A stretch of DNA of 6,458 nucleotides from Ga0077527 sp038106575 (GCA_038106575.1 JAYOED010000104.1:1-6458), one strand, 5' to 3'. Counted from the stretch's first letter, positions 1-6,113 are shown. The notes: generated from the letters alone by a model not told the origin. Numbers and translations: made by a program.

Positions 1-1
1 T

Positions 2-304
2 GCCGCCGAGGTGCAAAAGCGCGCAATCGGAGGAAAGGCGCTGTTAAAACTAGCTGCTATCGCCGAAGCGATTTATTATGTCCGGAGGATTTTTGCCGAT
101 ACGGCATCGCCGCAGGCGCGTATTACCCTCAACGTGTTCGTCAATCTGAACCTGTTCTTCTTTGACCAGTGGCCGGTGCAGGTTGCGGCTTGGCATGGCC
201 TGCGCCGGATCGAAGCGGAAAGCGGTGTGCCTATGATCGTCAGACTGGGTCGCTATCACGGCTATCGGATGAAGATCTACAATCGCCTATGGGAGCTATT
301 GTGA
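2..304 (+). CDS. C-terminal fragment of an unrecognised protein (5' partial)
   Basis: The reading frame is open from the first base of the window and ends at TGA 302-304, so the gene begins upstream; GTG at 11 is an internal codon, not a convincing start. About 100 C-terminal residues are visible. They contain a hydrophobic, aromatic stretch (NVFVNLNLFFFDQWP, encoded around 131-175) and a basic, Tyr-rich tail ending KIYNRLWELL. I recognise no family motif, signal peptide or clear membrane span. The stop overlaps the GTG start of the next gene (GTGA, 301-304), so it is probably in the same operon. From context it could be a polysaccharide-modifying or transfer enzyme, including the missing phosphoramidate transferase, but nothing in the visible part shows this. 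Confidence 0.7.
   Translation, partial: AAEVQKRAIGGKALLKLAAIAEAIYYVRRIFADTASPQARITLNVFVNLNLFFFDQWPVQVAAWHGLRRIEAESGVPMIVRLGRYHGYRMKIYNRLWELL
291..295 (+). promoter_or_regulatory. Ribosome binding site deciding the GTG 301 start
   Basis: GGGAG lies five bases before GTG 301. It supports this start over the in-frame ATG at 289 and the in-frame ATG at 169, both of which lie inside the preceding gene. The chosen start also gives a GTGA stop/start overlap, like the one at 5364. Confidence 0.6.
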
Positions 305-840
305 GCAATTGCCCACAGATTATCTGGATTACCGGCTTGTCGGGGGCCGGCAAGACGACCCTTGCCAACGAACTGGTGCGCCGCCTCCGCGAGCAAGGCG
401 AACCGGTGGTGATGCTCGACGGCGACGAGTTGCGGGAGGTCTTCGGGGCCGCTGCTGCGAATGCCCGCAATCATGGCCGTGAAGGACGCCTGGCACTGGC
501 AATGCAATACACACACCTTTGCCGAGTGATTGCTGCGCAGGGAGTGAGGGTGGTTATCGCTACTATTTCTCTTTTCCGCGAAGTGCATGCATGGAATCGT
601 GAACATTTGCCGGGTTACTTCGAAGTGTATCTGAAAGTACCGCTCGATGAATTGCGGCGGCGCGATCCCAAGGGTATTTACCGGCGTTTCGATGCCGGTG
701 AATTGTCGGATGTAGCGGGGCTTGATCTGGATATTGATGAGCCAGTTGCGGCTGACTGGTTAGCCGAGTTTGAGCCGGGGCGTGATGTTCATGTGTTGGT
801 AGATGAATTGTTGAAGGTTTTAANNNNNNNNNNGTTTTAA
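301..840 (+). CDS. APS-kinase-like (CysC family) kinase, likely cytidine diphosphoramidate kinase (Cj1415-like)
   Basis: This is a small P-loop kinase of the adenylylsulfate kinase family. Walker A GLSGAGKTT is at residues 12-20, the DGDELR motif at 40-45, ATISLFRE at 88-95 (the place of the family's ISPyR) and RDPKGIYRR at 121-129. The usual APS-binding stretch (FS..DR...NIRR) is replaced by a diverged GREGRLALAMQ segment near 59-69, so APS may not be the substrate. In C. jejuni, Cj1415 is such a homologue and phosphorylates the 3'-OH of cytidine diphosphoramidate. The neighbouring glutamine-kinase, GATase and cytidylyltransferase homologues favour that role. A 10-N gap interrupts the 3' end. 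As written the frame stops at TAA 838-840; if the GTTTTAA repeated on both sides is one overlap, the protein reads on as LSERKGTK and stops at TGA 861-863, about 181 residues, with an ATGA overlap to the next gene. The alternative is a true APS kinase for sulfation. Confidence 0.85.
   Translation: MSNCPQIIWITGLSGAGKTTLANELVRRLREQGEPVVMLDGDELREVFGAAAANARNHGREGRLALAMQYTHLCRVIAAQGVRVVIATISLFREVHAWNREHLPGYFEVYLKVPLDELRRRDPKGIYRRFDAGELSDVAGLDLDIDEPVAADWLAEFEPGRDVHVLVDELLKVLXXXXF
824..833. other. 10-N assembly gap, probably an unmerged contig overlap
   Basis: Ten Ns split the kinase gene close to its 3' end. The seven bases before the gap (817-823) and the seven after it (834-840) are both GTTTTAA. 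Merging them gives an open frame that ends at TGA 861-863, overlapping the next ATG by four bases. The gap therefore probably hides no sequence and the Ns are a placeholder. Confidence 0.75.
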
Positions 841-849
841 GCGAAAGGA

Positions 850-853
850 AAGG
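850..853 (+). promoter_or_regulatory. Ribosome binding site of the methyltransferase
   Basis: AAGG in a purine-rich stretch (GGAAAGG) ends six bases before ATG 860. This spacing supports the ATG 860 start. Confidence 0.55.
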
Positions 854-859
854 TACAAA

Positions 860-1642
860 ATGACGCAAACGCTGAAAGCGGGGGATTTCACGGGTCTCGC
901 AAAAGATTATTCGGACAATCGTCCGGATTATTGCCCGTCGGTATTGAATGCGCTGCTAGGGCTCCTCGGCAAGCCGGTACAAGAGGTCGATTTTGTCGAT
1001 GTCGGTGCCGGAACGGGGATTTGGACCCGCATGGTGCACGCCGCTGGTGTTCGCTCGGTAACGGCAGTGGAACCGAATGACGACATGCGCAGCAATGGCA
1101 TCAACGACAGCAAGCAGACCAAAATCCGCTGGATGGCCGGTAATGCTGAAAACACCGGTCTGGAAAATGATACCTGCGACTGGTTGAGCATGGCCTCCAG
1201 CTTTCACTGGGCCAACTTCGGTGTCGCTACGCGCGAGTTCCATCGCGTGCTGCGACCGGGTGGGCGCTTCACCGCGCTGTGGAATCCACGTCTCATCGAA
1301 GTCAATCCGATGCTGGTCGAAATTGAAGCCCATCTCGATACCCTGCGTCCGAATATCAAGCGCGTTTCCTCCGGCCGTTCCGGTATTACCGAAACCCTGA
1401 ACGAGCAATTGTGGGCCTCTCCATGCTTTGAAGATGTCGTATATCTCGAAGGTCGCCACGTGATCCGCATGACACCGGAGCGTTATCTTGGCGCTTGGCG
1501 ATCGGTTAACGATTTGCGTGTTCAGCTTGGCCCAGAGAATTTCGATGCCTTCATGACTTTTGTCGAGAAACGCATCCAAGGACAAGAGTTCATCGAGGCG
1601 ACATATCTGACCCGCGCCTGGTCGGCACGCCGTAAGGATTGA
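860..1642 (+). CDS. Class I SAM-dependent methyltransferase, likely phosphoramidate O-methylation (Cj1419/Cj1420-like)
   Basis: A 260-residue Rossmann-fold methyltransferase of the Methyltransf_11/25 type. An N-terminal YSDNRPDYCP segment (17-26) is followed by SAM-binding motif I VDVGAGTG (46-53), the acidic end of beta-2 VEPN (70-73), GNAEN (94-98), the FHWAN motif (115-119) and LRPGGRF (131-137). The C-terminal half (about 145-260) is a family-specific cap. No signal peptide or membrane segment is seen, so it should be cytosolic. It sits directly before the PEP-synthase-like kinase, as cj1419 does before cj1418 in transcription order, so the best guess is that it supplies the methyl group of O-methyl phosphoramidate. 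C. jejuni has two methyltransferases here (Cj1419, Cj1420); only one is visible in this window. The family call is firm. The substrate is inferred from context, and methylation of a sugar hydroxyl is the main alternative. Confidence 0.88.
   Translation: MTQTLKAGDFTGLAKDYSDNRPDYCPSVLNALLGLLGKPVQEVDFVDVGAGTGIWTRMVHAAGVRSVTAVEPNDDMRSNGINDSKQTKIRWMAGNAENTGLENDTCDWLSMASSFHWANFGVATREFHRVLRPGGRFTALWNPRLIEVNPMLVEIEAHLDTLRPNIKRVSSGRSGITETLNEQLWASPCFEDVVYLEGRHVIRMTPERYLGAWRSVNDLRVQLGPENFDAFMTFVEKRIQGQEFIEATYLTRAWSARRKD
1633..1638 (+). promoter_or_regulatory. Ribosome binding site deciding the ATG 1648 start
   Basis: TAAGGA ends nine bases before ATG 1648. An in-frame TTG at 1639 touches this site with no spacing and so cannot use it. 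ATG 1648 is preferred, leaving five bases after the methyltransferase stop. Confidence 0.6.
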
Positions 1643-1647
1643 ACGAC

Positions 1648-3963
1648 ATGGCGCTGGTGTTCTCCACCAAAGCCAGCACGCTGGCTGCCTTGCAAGGTGT
1701 GCTGAAATCGGCACGCATTGCTCCGTTGCAGGTCTTTGCGGTGGCAGAGTGGCAGGCGAATCGTTCTGCGTGCGTATCTGGCGTCGAAGACAACTTGAGT
1801 GCAGGCCCTTGGATCGTGCGCTCCAGTTGCGGTCGGGAAGATGGGGCAACGTCATCCAACGCGGGAGCATTTCTTTCGATTCCCAACGTGGAGGCGGATG
1901 GGCTGGAGGCTGCAGTTGCCCAAGTTATCGACGCCTACGGTGAAGCACAACCCACCGATGAAGTGCTGATCCAGCCGATGCTAACGCAGGTGGTGCGCTC
2001 CGGGGTGGCGTTTTCGCACGACCCGAATACCTGTGCTCCCTACCGAGTGGTGAACTGGTCAGAAGGTAACAATACTTCGGCTGTTACCGGCGGTATGGGT
2101 GGTCGTGTGTGGCAGCAGGCGGCCAACAGTGCCGTCGCGCCAGCGCCGACTTTTGTACCGATTGTTGCTCTGCTTGATGAGTTACTGACGCTGTTTGGTA
2201 ACGTGCCGCTGGATTGCGAGTTTGCAGTCACCCGCGAGGAAGAGGCCGAGGTGCTATGGCTATTGCAGGCTCGACCGTTGATCATGCCAGTGGAGCCAGA
2301 GTCGGGAGCCGCACAAGCTGTCCGCCTGGAAAGCATCCAGCGCAAGGTGGCGCGTGGCATGCAGCCGCACCCTTTCCTGATGGGGCGACGTACGGTGTAC
2401 GGTGTAATGCCTGACTGGAACCCGGCGGAGATTGTTGGCATTCGCCCCAAACCGCTGGCCCTGTCGCTCTATCGGGAATTGATTACCGATGCCATATGGG
2501 CATATCAGCGCCACAACTACGGCTACCGAAATCTGCGCAGTTTCCCTCTGATGCCGCATTTCTTCGGGCTGCCCTATATCGATGTGCGGCTGTCGTTCAA
2601 TTCCTTCATCCCGGCTGATCTGGATGAAGGTCTGGCGGGGCGCTTGGCCGATCACTACATTGATCGGCTGCTAGCTGAGCCGACCCTGCACGACAAGGTG
2701 GAATTTGAAATCGTCTTTTCATGCTACACGCTGGACTTGCCGCAGCGTCTGGAGCGTCTGGCGGAAGCCGGTTTCTCGAAGCACGAGCGCGAGGCGATTG
2801 CGCATAGCCTGAGGAAGCTCACCAATCGTATCGTGCACCCCAAGGAAGGCCTGTGGCGAGGCGACGCGGCCAAGATCGACACGCTTAATGCACGGCGTGA
2901 GGAGCTGCTGGCGTCCAACACCGACCCGCTGGAGCGTATCTACTGGTTACTGGAAGACGCCAAGCGCTATGGCACCCTGCCGTTTGCCGGTTTGGCTCGG
3001 GCCGGGTTTGTGGCGGTACAGATGCTGAAATCCTTGGTGGCTGTGGGTGTGTTCTCCAAGGCTGATTACGATGCCTTCATCGGCGGTGTATCGACGGTGA
3101 GCGGTCAACTGGCGCGTGATCGGGCATCACTCGACAAGGCGACTTTCCTGGCGCGCTACGGGCATTTGCGCCCCGGTACCTACGACATCCTCTCTCCCCG
3201 CTATGACGAGGCGCCGGAACTTTATTTCGATTGGAACCAGCGGCCACCGTCCCCTGAGCCCGTCAAGCCCTTCGCGCTGACCCTGCCGCAGATGCGCGAG
3301 ATCGTGAAGCTGCTGGAAGCGCATGGACTGCAACCAGACCCGGTCGGGCTGTTCGACTTTATGCAGGCGGGTATCGAATTGCGCGAACTGTCCAAGTTCC
3401 ATTTCACCCGGAATCTGTCGGATGCGCTGGCGCTGATTACTGAAGTAGGTGGCCATTACGGGTTCAGCCGTGAAGATTTGGCCTATTGCGATATTGCGGC
3501 TTTCAAGGAAATGCACGTTGCGGCGACCGACCCGAAAGATGTGTTCCTGCGCAGCATCGAACAGGGTAAGGCACGCTATGCCGAAACGCTAAAGATTTCC
3601 TTGCCACCGCTGATTGCAAAGCCGGAGGATGTATGGGCCTTTGAATGGCCGGAGACTGCGCCCAATTTTATTACTCAGAAGCAGGTCACCGCTCCGGCCG
3701 TCGGGTGTGATGAGCGCGAGCGGCTTGCGGGGGCGATTGTTTGCATTCCGAATGCCGACCCCGGCTTTGATTGGCTCTTTGCGTATCCAATTGCTGGTTT
3801 GATCACCGCCTGGGGCGGCGCCAATTCGCACATGGCGATTCGCGCCGGGGAACTCGGGTTGCCAGCCGTGATCGGCGCAGGTGAAGTGCTCTATCGGCGC
3901 TGGTCCTCTGCCCAACGCCTGCATCTCGATTGCGCGGGCCGTCGCGTGGAAGTGCTAGCCTGA
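1648..3963 (+). CDS. PEP-synthase-like dikinase, likely L-glutamine kinase (Cj1418-like)
   Basis: A 771-residue PEP-synthase/PPDK superfamily protein, counted from ATG 1648. The N-terminal ATP-grasp part (about 1-215) has STKAS with Lys8, VRSSCGRED (57-65), IQPM (108-111), SGVAFSHDP (118-126) and LLQARPL (205-211). The central region (about 220-690) has MPDWNPAE (254-261) and PYIDVR (309-314). The C-terminal swivel domain has GGANSHMAI (723-731) with the likely phospho-accepting His728, then GLPAVIG. There is no PEP/pyruvate-binding TIM barrel with the usual Cys-containing motif, so it should not make PEP. This ATP-grasp / middle / His-domain plan is shared with rifampin phosphotransferase and with C. 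jejuni Cj1418, which uses ATP to N-phosphorylate the glutamine amide, releasing AMP and phosphate. Context (CysC-like kinase, methyltransferase, GATase, nucleotidyltransferase) points to the Cj1418 role as first step of phosphoramidate synthesis. The stop and the next start share one base (TGATG). Family certain; substrate inferred. Confidence 0.9.
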   Translation: MALVFSTKASTLAALQGVLKSARIAPLQVFAVAEWQANRSACVSGVEDNLSAGPWIVRSSCGREDGATSSNAGAFLSIPNVEADGLEAAVAQVIDAYGEAQPTDEVLIQPMLTQVVRSGVAFSHDPNTCAPYRVVNWSEGNNTSAVTGGMGGRVWQQAANSAVAPAPTFVPIVALLDELLTLFGNVPLDCEFAVTREEEAEVLWLLQARPLIMPVEPESGAAQAVRLESIQRKVARGMQPHPFLMGRRTVYGVMPDWNPAEIVGIRPKPLALSLYRELITDAIWAYQRHNYGYRNLRSFPLMPHFFGLPYIDVRLSFNSFIPADLDEGLAGRLADHYIDRLLAEPTLHDKVEFEIVFSCYTLDLPQRLERLAEAGFSKHEREAIAHSLRKLTNRIVHPKEGLWRGDAAKIDTLNARREELLASNTDPLERIYWLLEDAKRYGTLPFAGLARAGFVAVQMLKSLVAVGVFSKADYDAFIGGVSTVSGQLARDRASLDKATFLARYGHLRPGTYDILSPRYDEAPELYFDWNQRPPSPEPVKPFALTLPQMREIVKLLEAHGLQPDPVGLFDFMQAGIELRELSKFHFTRNLSDALALITEVGGHYGFSREDLAYCDIAAFKEMHVAATDPKDVFLRSIEQGKARYAETLKISLPPLIAKPEDVWAFEWPETAPNFITQKQVTAPAVGCDERERLAGAIVCIPNADPGFDWLFAYPIAGLITAWGGANSHMAIRAGELGLPAVIGAGEVLYRRWSSAQRLHLDCAGRRVEVLA

Positions 3964-4589
3964 TGTCGGCCATTGTCCGACCTCTTGTAGCCATCAGCCA
4001 GCGCGTTGATGTAGTGCGCGATCGTAGCGAGCTGCGCGACGCACTCGATCAAAAACTGGTCGAACTTGCCTGGCAGATTGGCCTCATGCCTTGCCTAGTG
4101 TCTAATGCCCTCGGGCCCATTTCCGGTGCGACAGAAGCTTGGCTGGCGGCACTGAAACCGCGAGGGTTCATTCTTTCCGGTGGCAATGACCTGGGCGATT
4201 TTCCTGAGCGCGATAGCACCGAAACTGTGCTACTCGAATATGCCAAGGCACAGCGTTTGCCTTTACTGGGCATTTGCCGTGGCATGCAAATGCTCGCTGT
4301 CTGGGCTGGGGCGGCCTTGCGCCCGGTCGAAGGGCATGTGCGTGCCCGGCATCAATTGCGCGTGGTCGACCCTGCTGGGGGATGGCCGGCGCAGGTCAAT
4401 AGCTTTCACAATTTTGCGCTGTGCGATTGCCCGCCCGGCTTCCGTGTAACCACCTATGCCGAGAATGGCGATATCGAAGCAATCCGACATCACGAGCTCC
4501 CGTGGGAGGCCTGGATGTGGCACCCTGAGCGCGAGCCCCAATTCGCTGCGGAAGATATCCAGCGGATAAGGACGCTCTTTCATGCCTAG
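3963..4589 (+). CDS. Class I glutamine amidotransferase-fold hydrolase, likely gamma-glutamyl-CDP-amidate hydrolase (Cj1417-like)
   Basis: A 208-residue stand-alone class I GATase-fold protein (peptidase C26/PuuD type). It has ILSGGND (70-76), the nucleophile elbow GICRGMQ (103-109) with Cys105, VNSFHNF (145-151) and WHPERE (186-191) with His187 and Glu189, so the catalytic triad is complete. No synthetase domain or partner subunit is encoded nearby, which argues for a free-standing hydrolase and not an ammonia-transferring amidotransferase. In C. jejuni, Cj1417 hydrolyses CDP-L-glutamine to cytidine diphosphoramidate and glutamate, and its gene follows the glutamine kinase gene as here. The start is ATG 3963, overlapping the previous stop by one base, with GGAAG at 3948-3952; an in-frame ATG at 3930 lies inside the kinase gene and is less likely. 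The alternative is a gamma-glutamyl hydrolase for another gamma-glutamyl amide. Confidence 0.88.
   Translation: MSAIVRPLVAISQRVDVVRDRSELRDALDQKLVELAWQIGLMPCLVSNALGPISGATEAWLAALKPRGFILSGGNDLGDFPERDSTETVLLEYAKAQRLPLLGICRGMQMLAVWAGAALRPVEGHVRARHQLRVVDPAGGWPAQVNSFHNFALCDCPPGFRVTTYAENGDIEAIRHHELPWEAWMWHPEREPQFAAEDIQRIRTLFHA
4567..4572 (+). promoter_or_regulatory. Ribosome binding site of the CysQ-like gene
   Basis: TAAGGA ends nine bases before ATG 4582 and lies inside the end of the GATase gene. It supports the start that gives an 8-base overlap between the two genes. Confidence 0.55.
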
Positions 4590-5367
4590 TGCTTCGCTTG
4601 CCCTCGCCATCGACGCCGCGCGCCGTGCCGGCGACGTCATCATGGGCTTTTACCAGACGAACATGGCGGTCGAACACAAAGGCGATGGCTCACCGCTGAC
4701 TCAGGCTGACCAGGCGGCGCACCGGGTGATTGTCGAGATGTTGCGTACCTCTTCCTACCCCGTTGTATCTGAAGAAGGCGACGATCTTCTGATGGATGCC
4801 CGCGAATACTGGCTGGTCGATCCTCTCGACGGGACCAAGGATTTTCTGGCGGGTAACGGCGAATTCACCGTCAACATCGCCCTCGTTGTGAATCAGCACC
4901 CGGTGCTGGGAGTCGTATTCGCTCCTGCGCTCGATGAACTGTATGCTGGTGAGGGAAATGCCGCCTGGTGCGTTGTCAAGGGGCGGGAAACTCAAGCGCA
5001 GCAGATCGGACGTCATGCAGGCTTGCGCATGGCGGTCAGCCGTTTCCATGATCACCCCGATGTCGACATCTTTGCCGCAAAAAATGCAGTCAGCGTCCGT
5101 GTGGCTATGGGGTCGGCCCTAAAATACGGACGGCTGGCCATGGCTGACGTCGATGTCTTTCCCCGGTTGGTTGGGAGTTCGGAATGGGACACAGCCGCTG
5201 GCCACGCCGTACTCGAAGCGGCTGGTGGAGATGTGCTCGTTTGGAACACTGGCGAACCCTTGCGCTATGGCAAACCACGGCGTCGCAATCCACGCTTGTT
5301 GTCACTGCGTGCCCCCTACCGCGTAGACGAATTTGAACTGATGCATTACGAAACGGAACTATCGTGA
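4582..5367 (+). CDS. cysQ: CysQ-like 3'(2'),5'-bisphosphate nucleotidase (inositol monophosphatase family)
   Basis: A 261-residue metal-dependent phosphatase of the IMPase/CysQ superfamily. It has KGDGSPLTQAD (33-43), VVSEEGDD (61-68) with metal-ligand glutamates, DPLDGTKDF (80-88) with Asp80 and Asp83, NGEFTVNIAL (92-101), GSALKYGRLA (177-186) and WDTAAGHAV (202-210) with Asp203. The NGEFTVNIAL and WDTAAGHAV stretches resemble E. coli CysQ much more than inositol monophosphatases. CysQ removes the 3'-phosphate of PAP left over from sulfation. Here it overlaps the GATase gene by eight bases and the nucleotidyltransferase gene by four, so it is made together with the putative phosphoramidate enzymes. 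I infer that it may dephosphorylate the 3'-phosphocytidine nucleotide released when phosphoramidate is transferred from 3'-phospho-CDP-amidate. To my knowledge the C. jejuni MeOPN block has no such gene. Family call firm, substrate speculative; ordinary PAP recycling remains possible. Confidence 0.88.
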   Translation: MPSASLALAIDAARRAGDVIMGFYQTNMAVEHKGDGSPLTQADQAAHRVIVEMLRTSSYPVVSEEGDDLLMDAREYWLVDPLDGTKDFLAGNGEFTVNIALVVNQHPVLGVVFAPALDELYAGEGNAAWCVVKGRETQAQQIGRHAGLRMAVSRFHDHPDVDIFAAKNAVSVRVAMGSALKYGRLAMADVDVFPRLVGSSEWDTAAGHAVLEAAGGDVLVWNTGEPLRYGKPRRRNPRLLSLRAPYRVDEFELMHYETELS

Positions 5368-6077
5368 AAGCAATTATTCTCGCCGCAGGTCGCGGCAGCC
5401 GCATGAAAGAACTGACCGATGAGCGCCCCAAGTGTTTAGTGGAACTGCGCGGTAAACCCCTTCTCGAATGGCAGCTCGATGCCCTGCGCGGTGCAGGTAT
5501 TTCTGACATCGCCATCGTGACCGGCTACAAACGCGAGTTGCTCGCAAATCGCGGCCTGAGTGAATTCCACAATACCCGTTGGGCTGAGACCAATATGGTC
5601 AGTTCGCTGGCGTGTGCTCGCGACTGGCTTCTTGCCGACGCTTGCATCGTGAGCTATTCCGATATTTTTTACGATGCCAGTGCAGTAAGTGTCCTCATGC
5701 AATCTACCGCCCGGCTGGCCGTCACCTATGACTCCAACTGGCTGCAGCTGTGGGAAAAACGCTTCGGCGATCCGCTGCTCGACGCCGAAACCTTTCGTCT
5801 CAATAACGACGGTAGCCTGCTCGAAATTGGCAACAAGCCCAAGGCCGTTGCTGAAGTGCAAGGGCAGTACATGGGCCTGTTGCGTTTTACGCCCGAGGGT
5901 TGGCAGGAGATCGAACGTATCCGCGCCGGGCTCACTCCTGCCGAGTGCGACAAGATGCACATGACGGGTACGCTCCAAAAAGTGATTGAAGCGCAGCGCA
6001 TTCCGGTGATGGCCCATCCCTATACCAAGGAATGGGGTGAGGTCGACAGCGCTGACGATCTGGCCGCCTATGTCTGA
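5364..6077 (+). CDS. Nucleotidyltransferase, likely CTP:phosphoglutamine cytidylyltransferase (Cj1416-like)
   Basis: A 237-residue single-domain NTP-transferase of the small sugar-nucleotidyltransferase / LicC type. The nucleotide-binding signature LAAGRGSRM is at 6-14, ERPKCLVEL at 20-28 with the conserved Lys23, the metal-binding SDIF at 99-102 (Asp100), and GEVDSADD at 225-232, whose acidic residues usually complete the metal site. There is no left-handed beta-helix or acyltransferase tail. Such short enzymes include CTP:phosphocholine cytidylyltransferases and C. jejuni Cj1416, which joins CMP from CTP to L-glutamine phosphate. The context selects the Cj1416 role. The start is GTG 5364, sharing GTGA with the CysQ-like stop, with a weak purine stretch ACGGAA at 5353-5358. 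Base specificity cannot be read reliably from the sequence; a sugar-1-phosphate or phosphocholine substrate is the alternative. Confidence 0.88.
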   Translation: MKAIILAAGRGSRMKELTDERPKCLVELRGKPLLEWQLDALRGAGISDIAIVTGYKRELLANRGLSEFHNTRWAETNMVSSLACARDWLLADACIVSYSDIFYDASAVSVLMQSTARLAVTYDSNWLQLWEKRFGDPLLDAETFRLNNDGSLLEIGNKPKAVAEVQGQYMGLLRFTPEGWQEIERIRAGLTPAECDKMHMTGTLQKVIEAQRIPVMAHPYTKEWGEVDSADDLAAYV

Positions 6078-6113
6078 TCGCCACTTTGTCGTGTTGGCCT
6101 GACGATTGCCGTT
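6078..6113 (+). other. 36-base intergenic spacer, only true gap between genes in the window
   Basis: No hairpin followed by a T-run, and no clear promoter, is visible. ATG 6070, overlapping the end of the nucleotidyltransferase gene, opens a ten-codon frame (MSDRHFVVLA, stop at 6100-6102) with no supporting evidence. No strong Shine-Dalgarno sequence precedes GTG 6114. Confidence 0.4.

Noticed and set aside
169..300. Longer N-terminus for the CysC-like kinase starting at ATG 169
   Set aside because: It lies wholly within the upstream gene in another frame, and the added residues have no family resemblance; GTG 301 has a GGGAG site and places the P-loop at the usual distance from the N-terminus.
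817..840. GTTTTAA repeat as a biological direct repeat or target-site duplication
   Set aside because: The copies directly flank an assembly gap, and collapsing them restores the reading frame and gene overlap, so an assembly artefact is the simpler explanation.
956..1870. Long open frame on the minus strand opposite the methyltransferase
   Set aside because: It shows no recognisable motif and mirrors the coding bias of the plus-strand gene; it also crosses the methyltransferase/kinase junction.
3930..3962. Extended start of the GATase at ATG 3930
   Set aside because: It would overlap the kinase gene by 34 bases; ATG 3963 has a TGATG junction and an upstream GGAAG at 3948-3952.
1648..3963. 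Antibiotic resistance gene (rifampin phosphotransferase)
   Set aside because: The domain plan is similar, but the gene sits inside a surface-glycan type operon with partners matching the MeOPN pathway.
301..5367. CysC-like plus CysQ-like genes read as a sulfation (PAPS) system
   Set aside because: No ATP sulfurylase or recognisable sulfotransferase is present, the APS-binding motif is diverged, and the glutamine-kinase-type, GATase and nucleotidyltransferase genes fit phosphoramidate synthesis better. It remains a fallback explanation.
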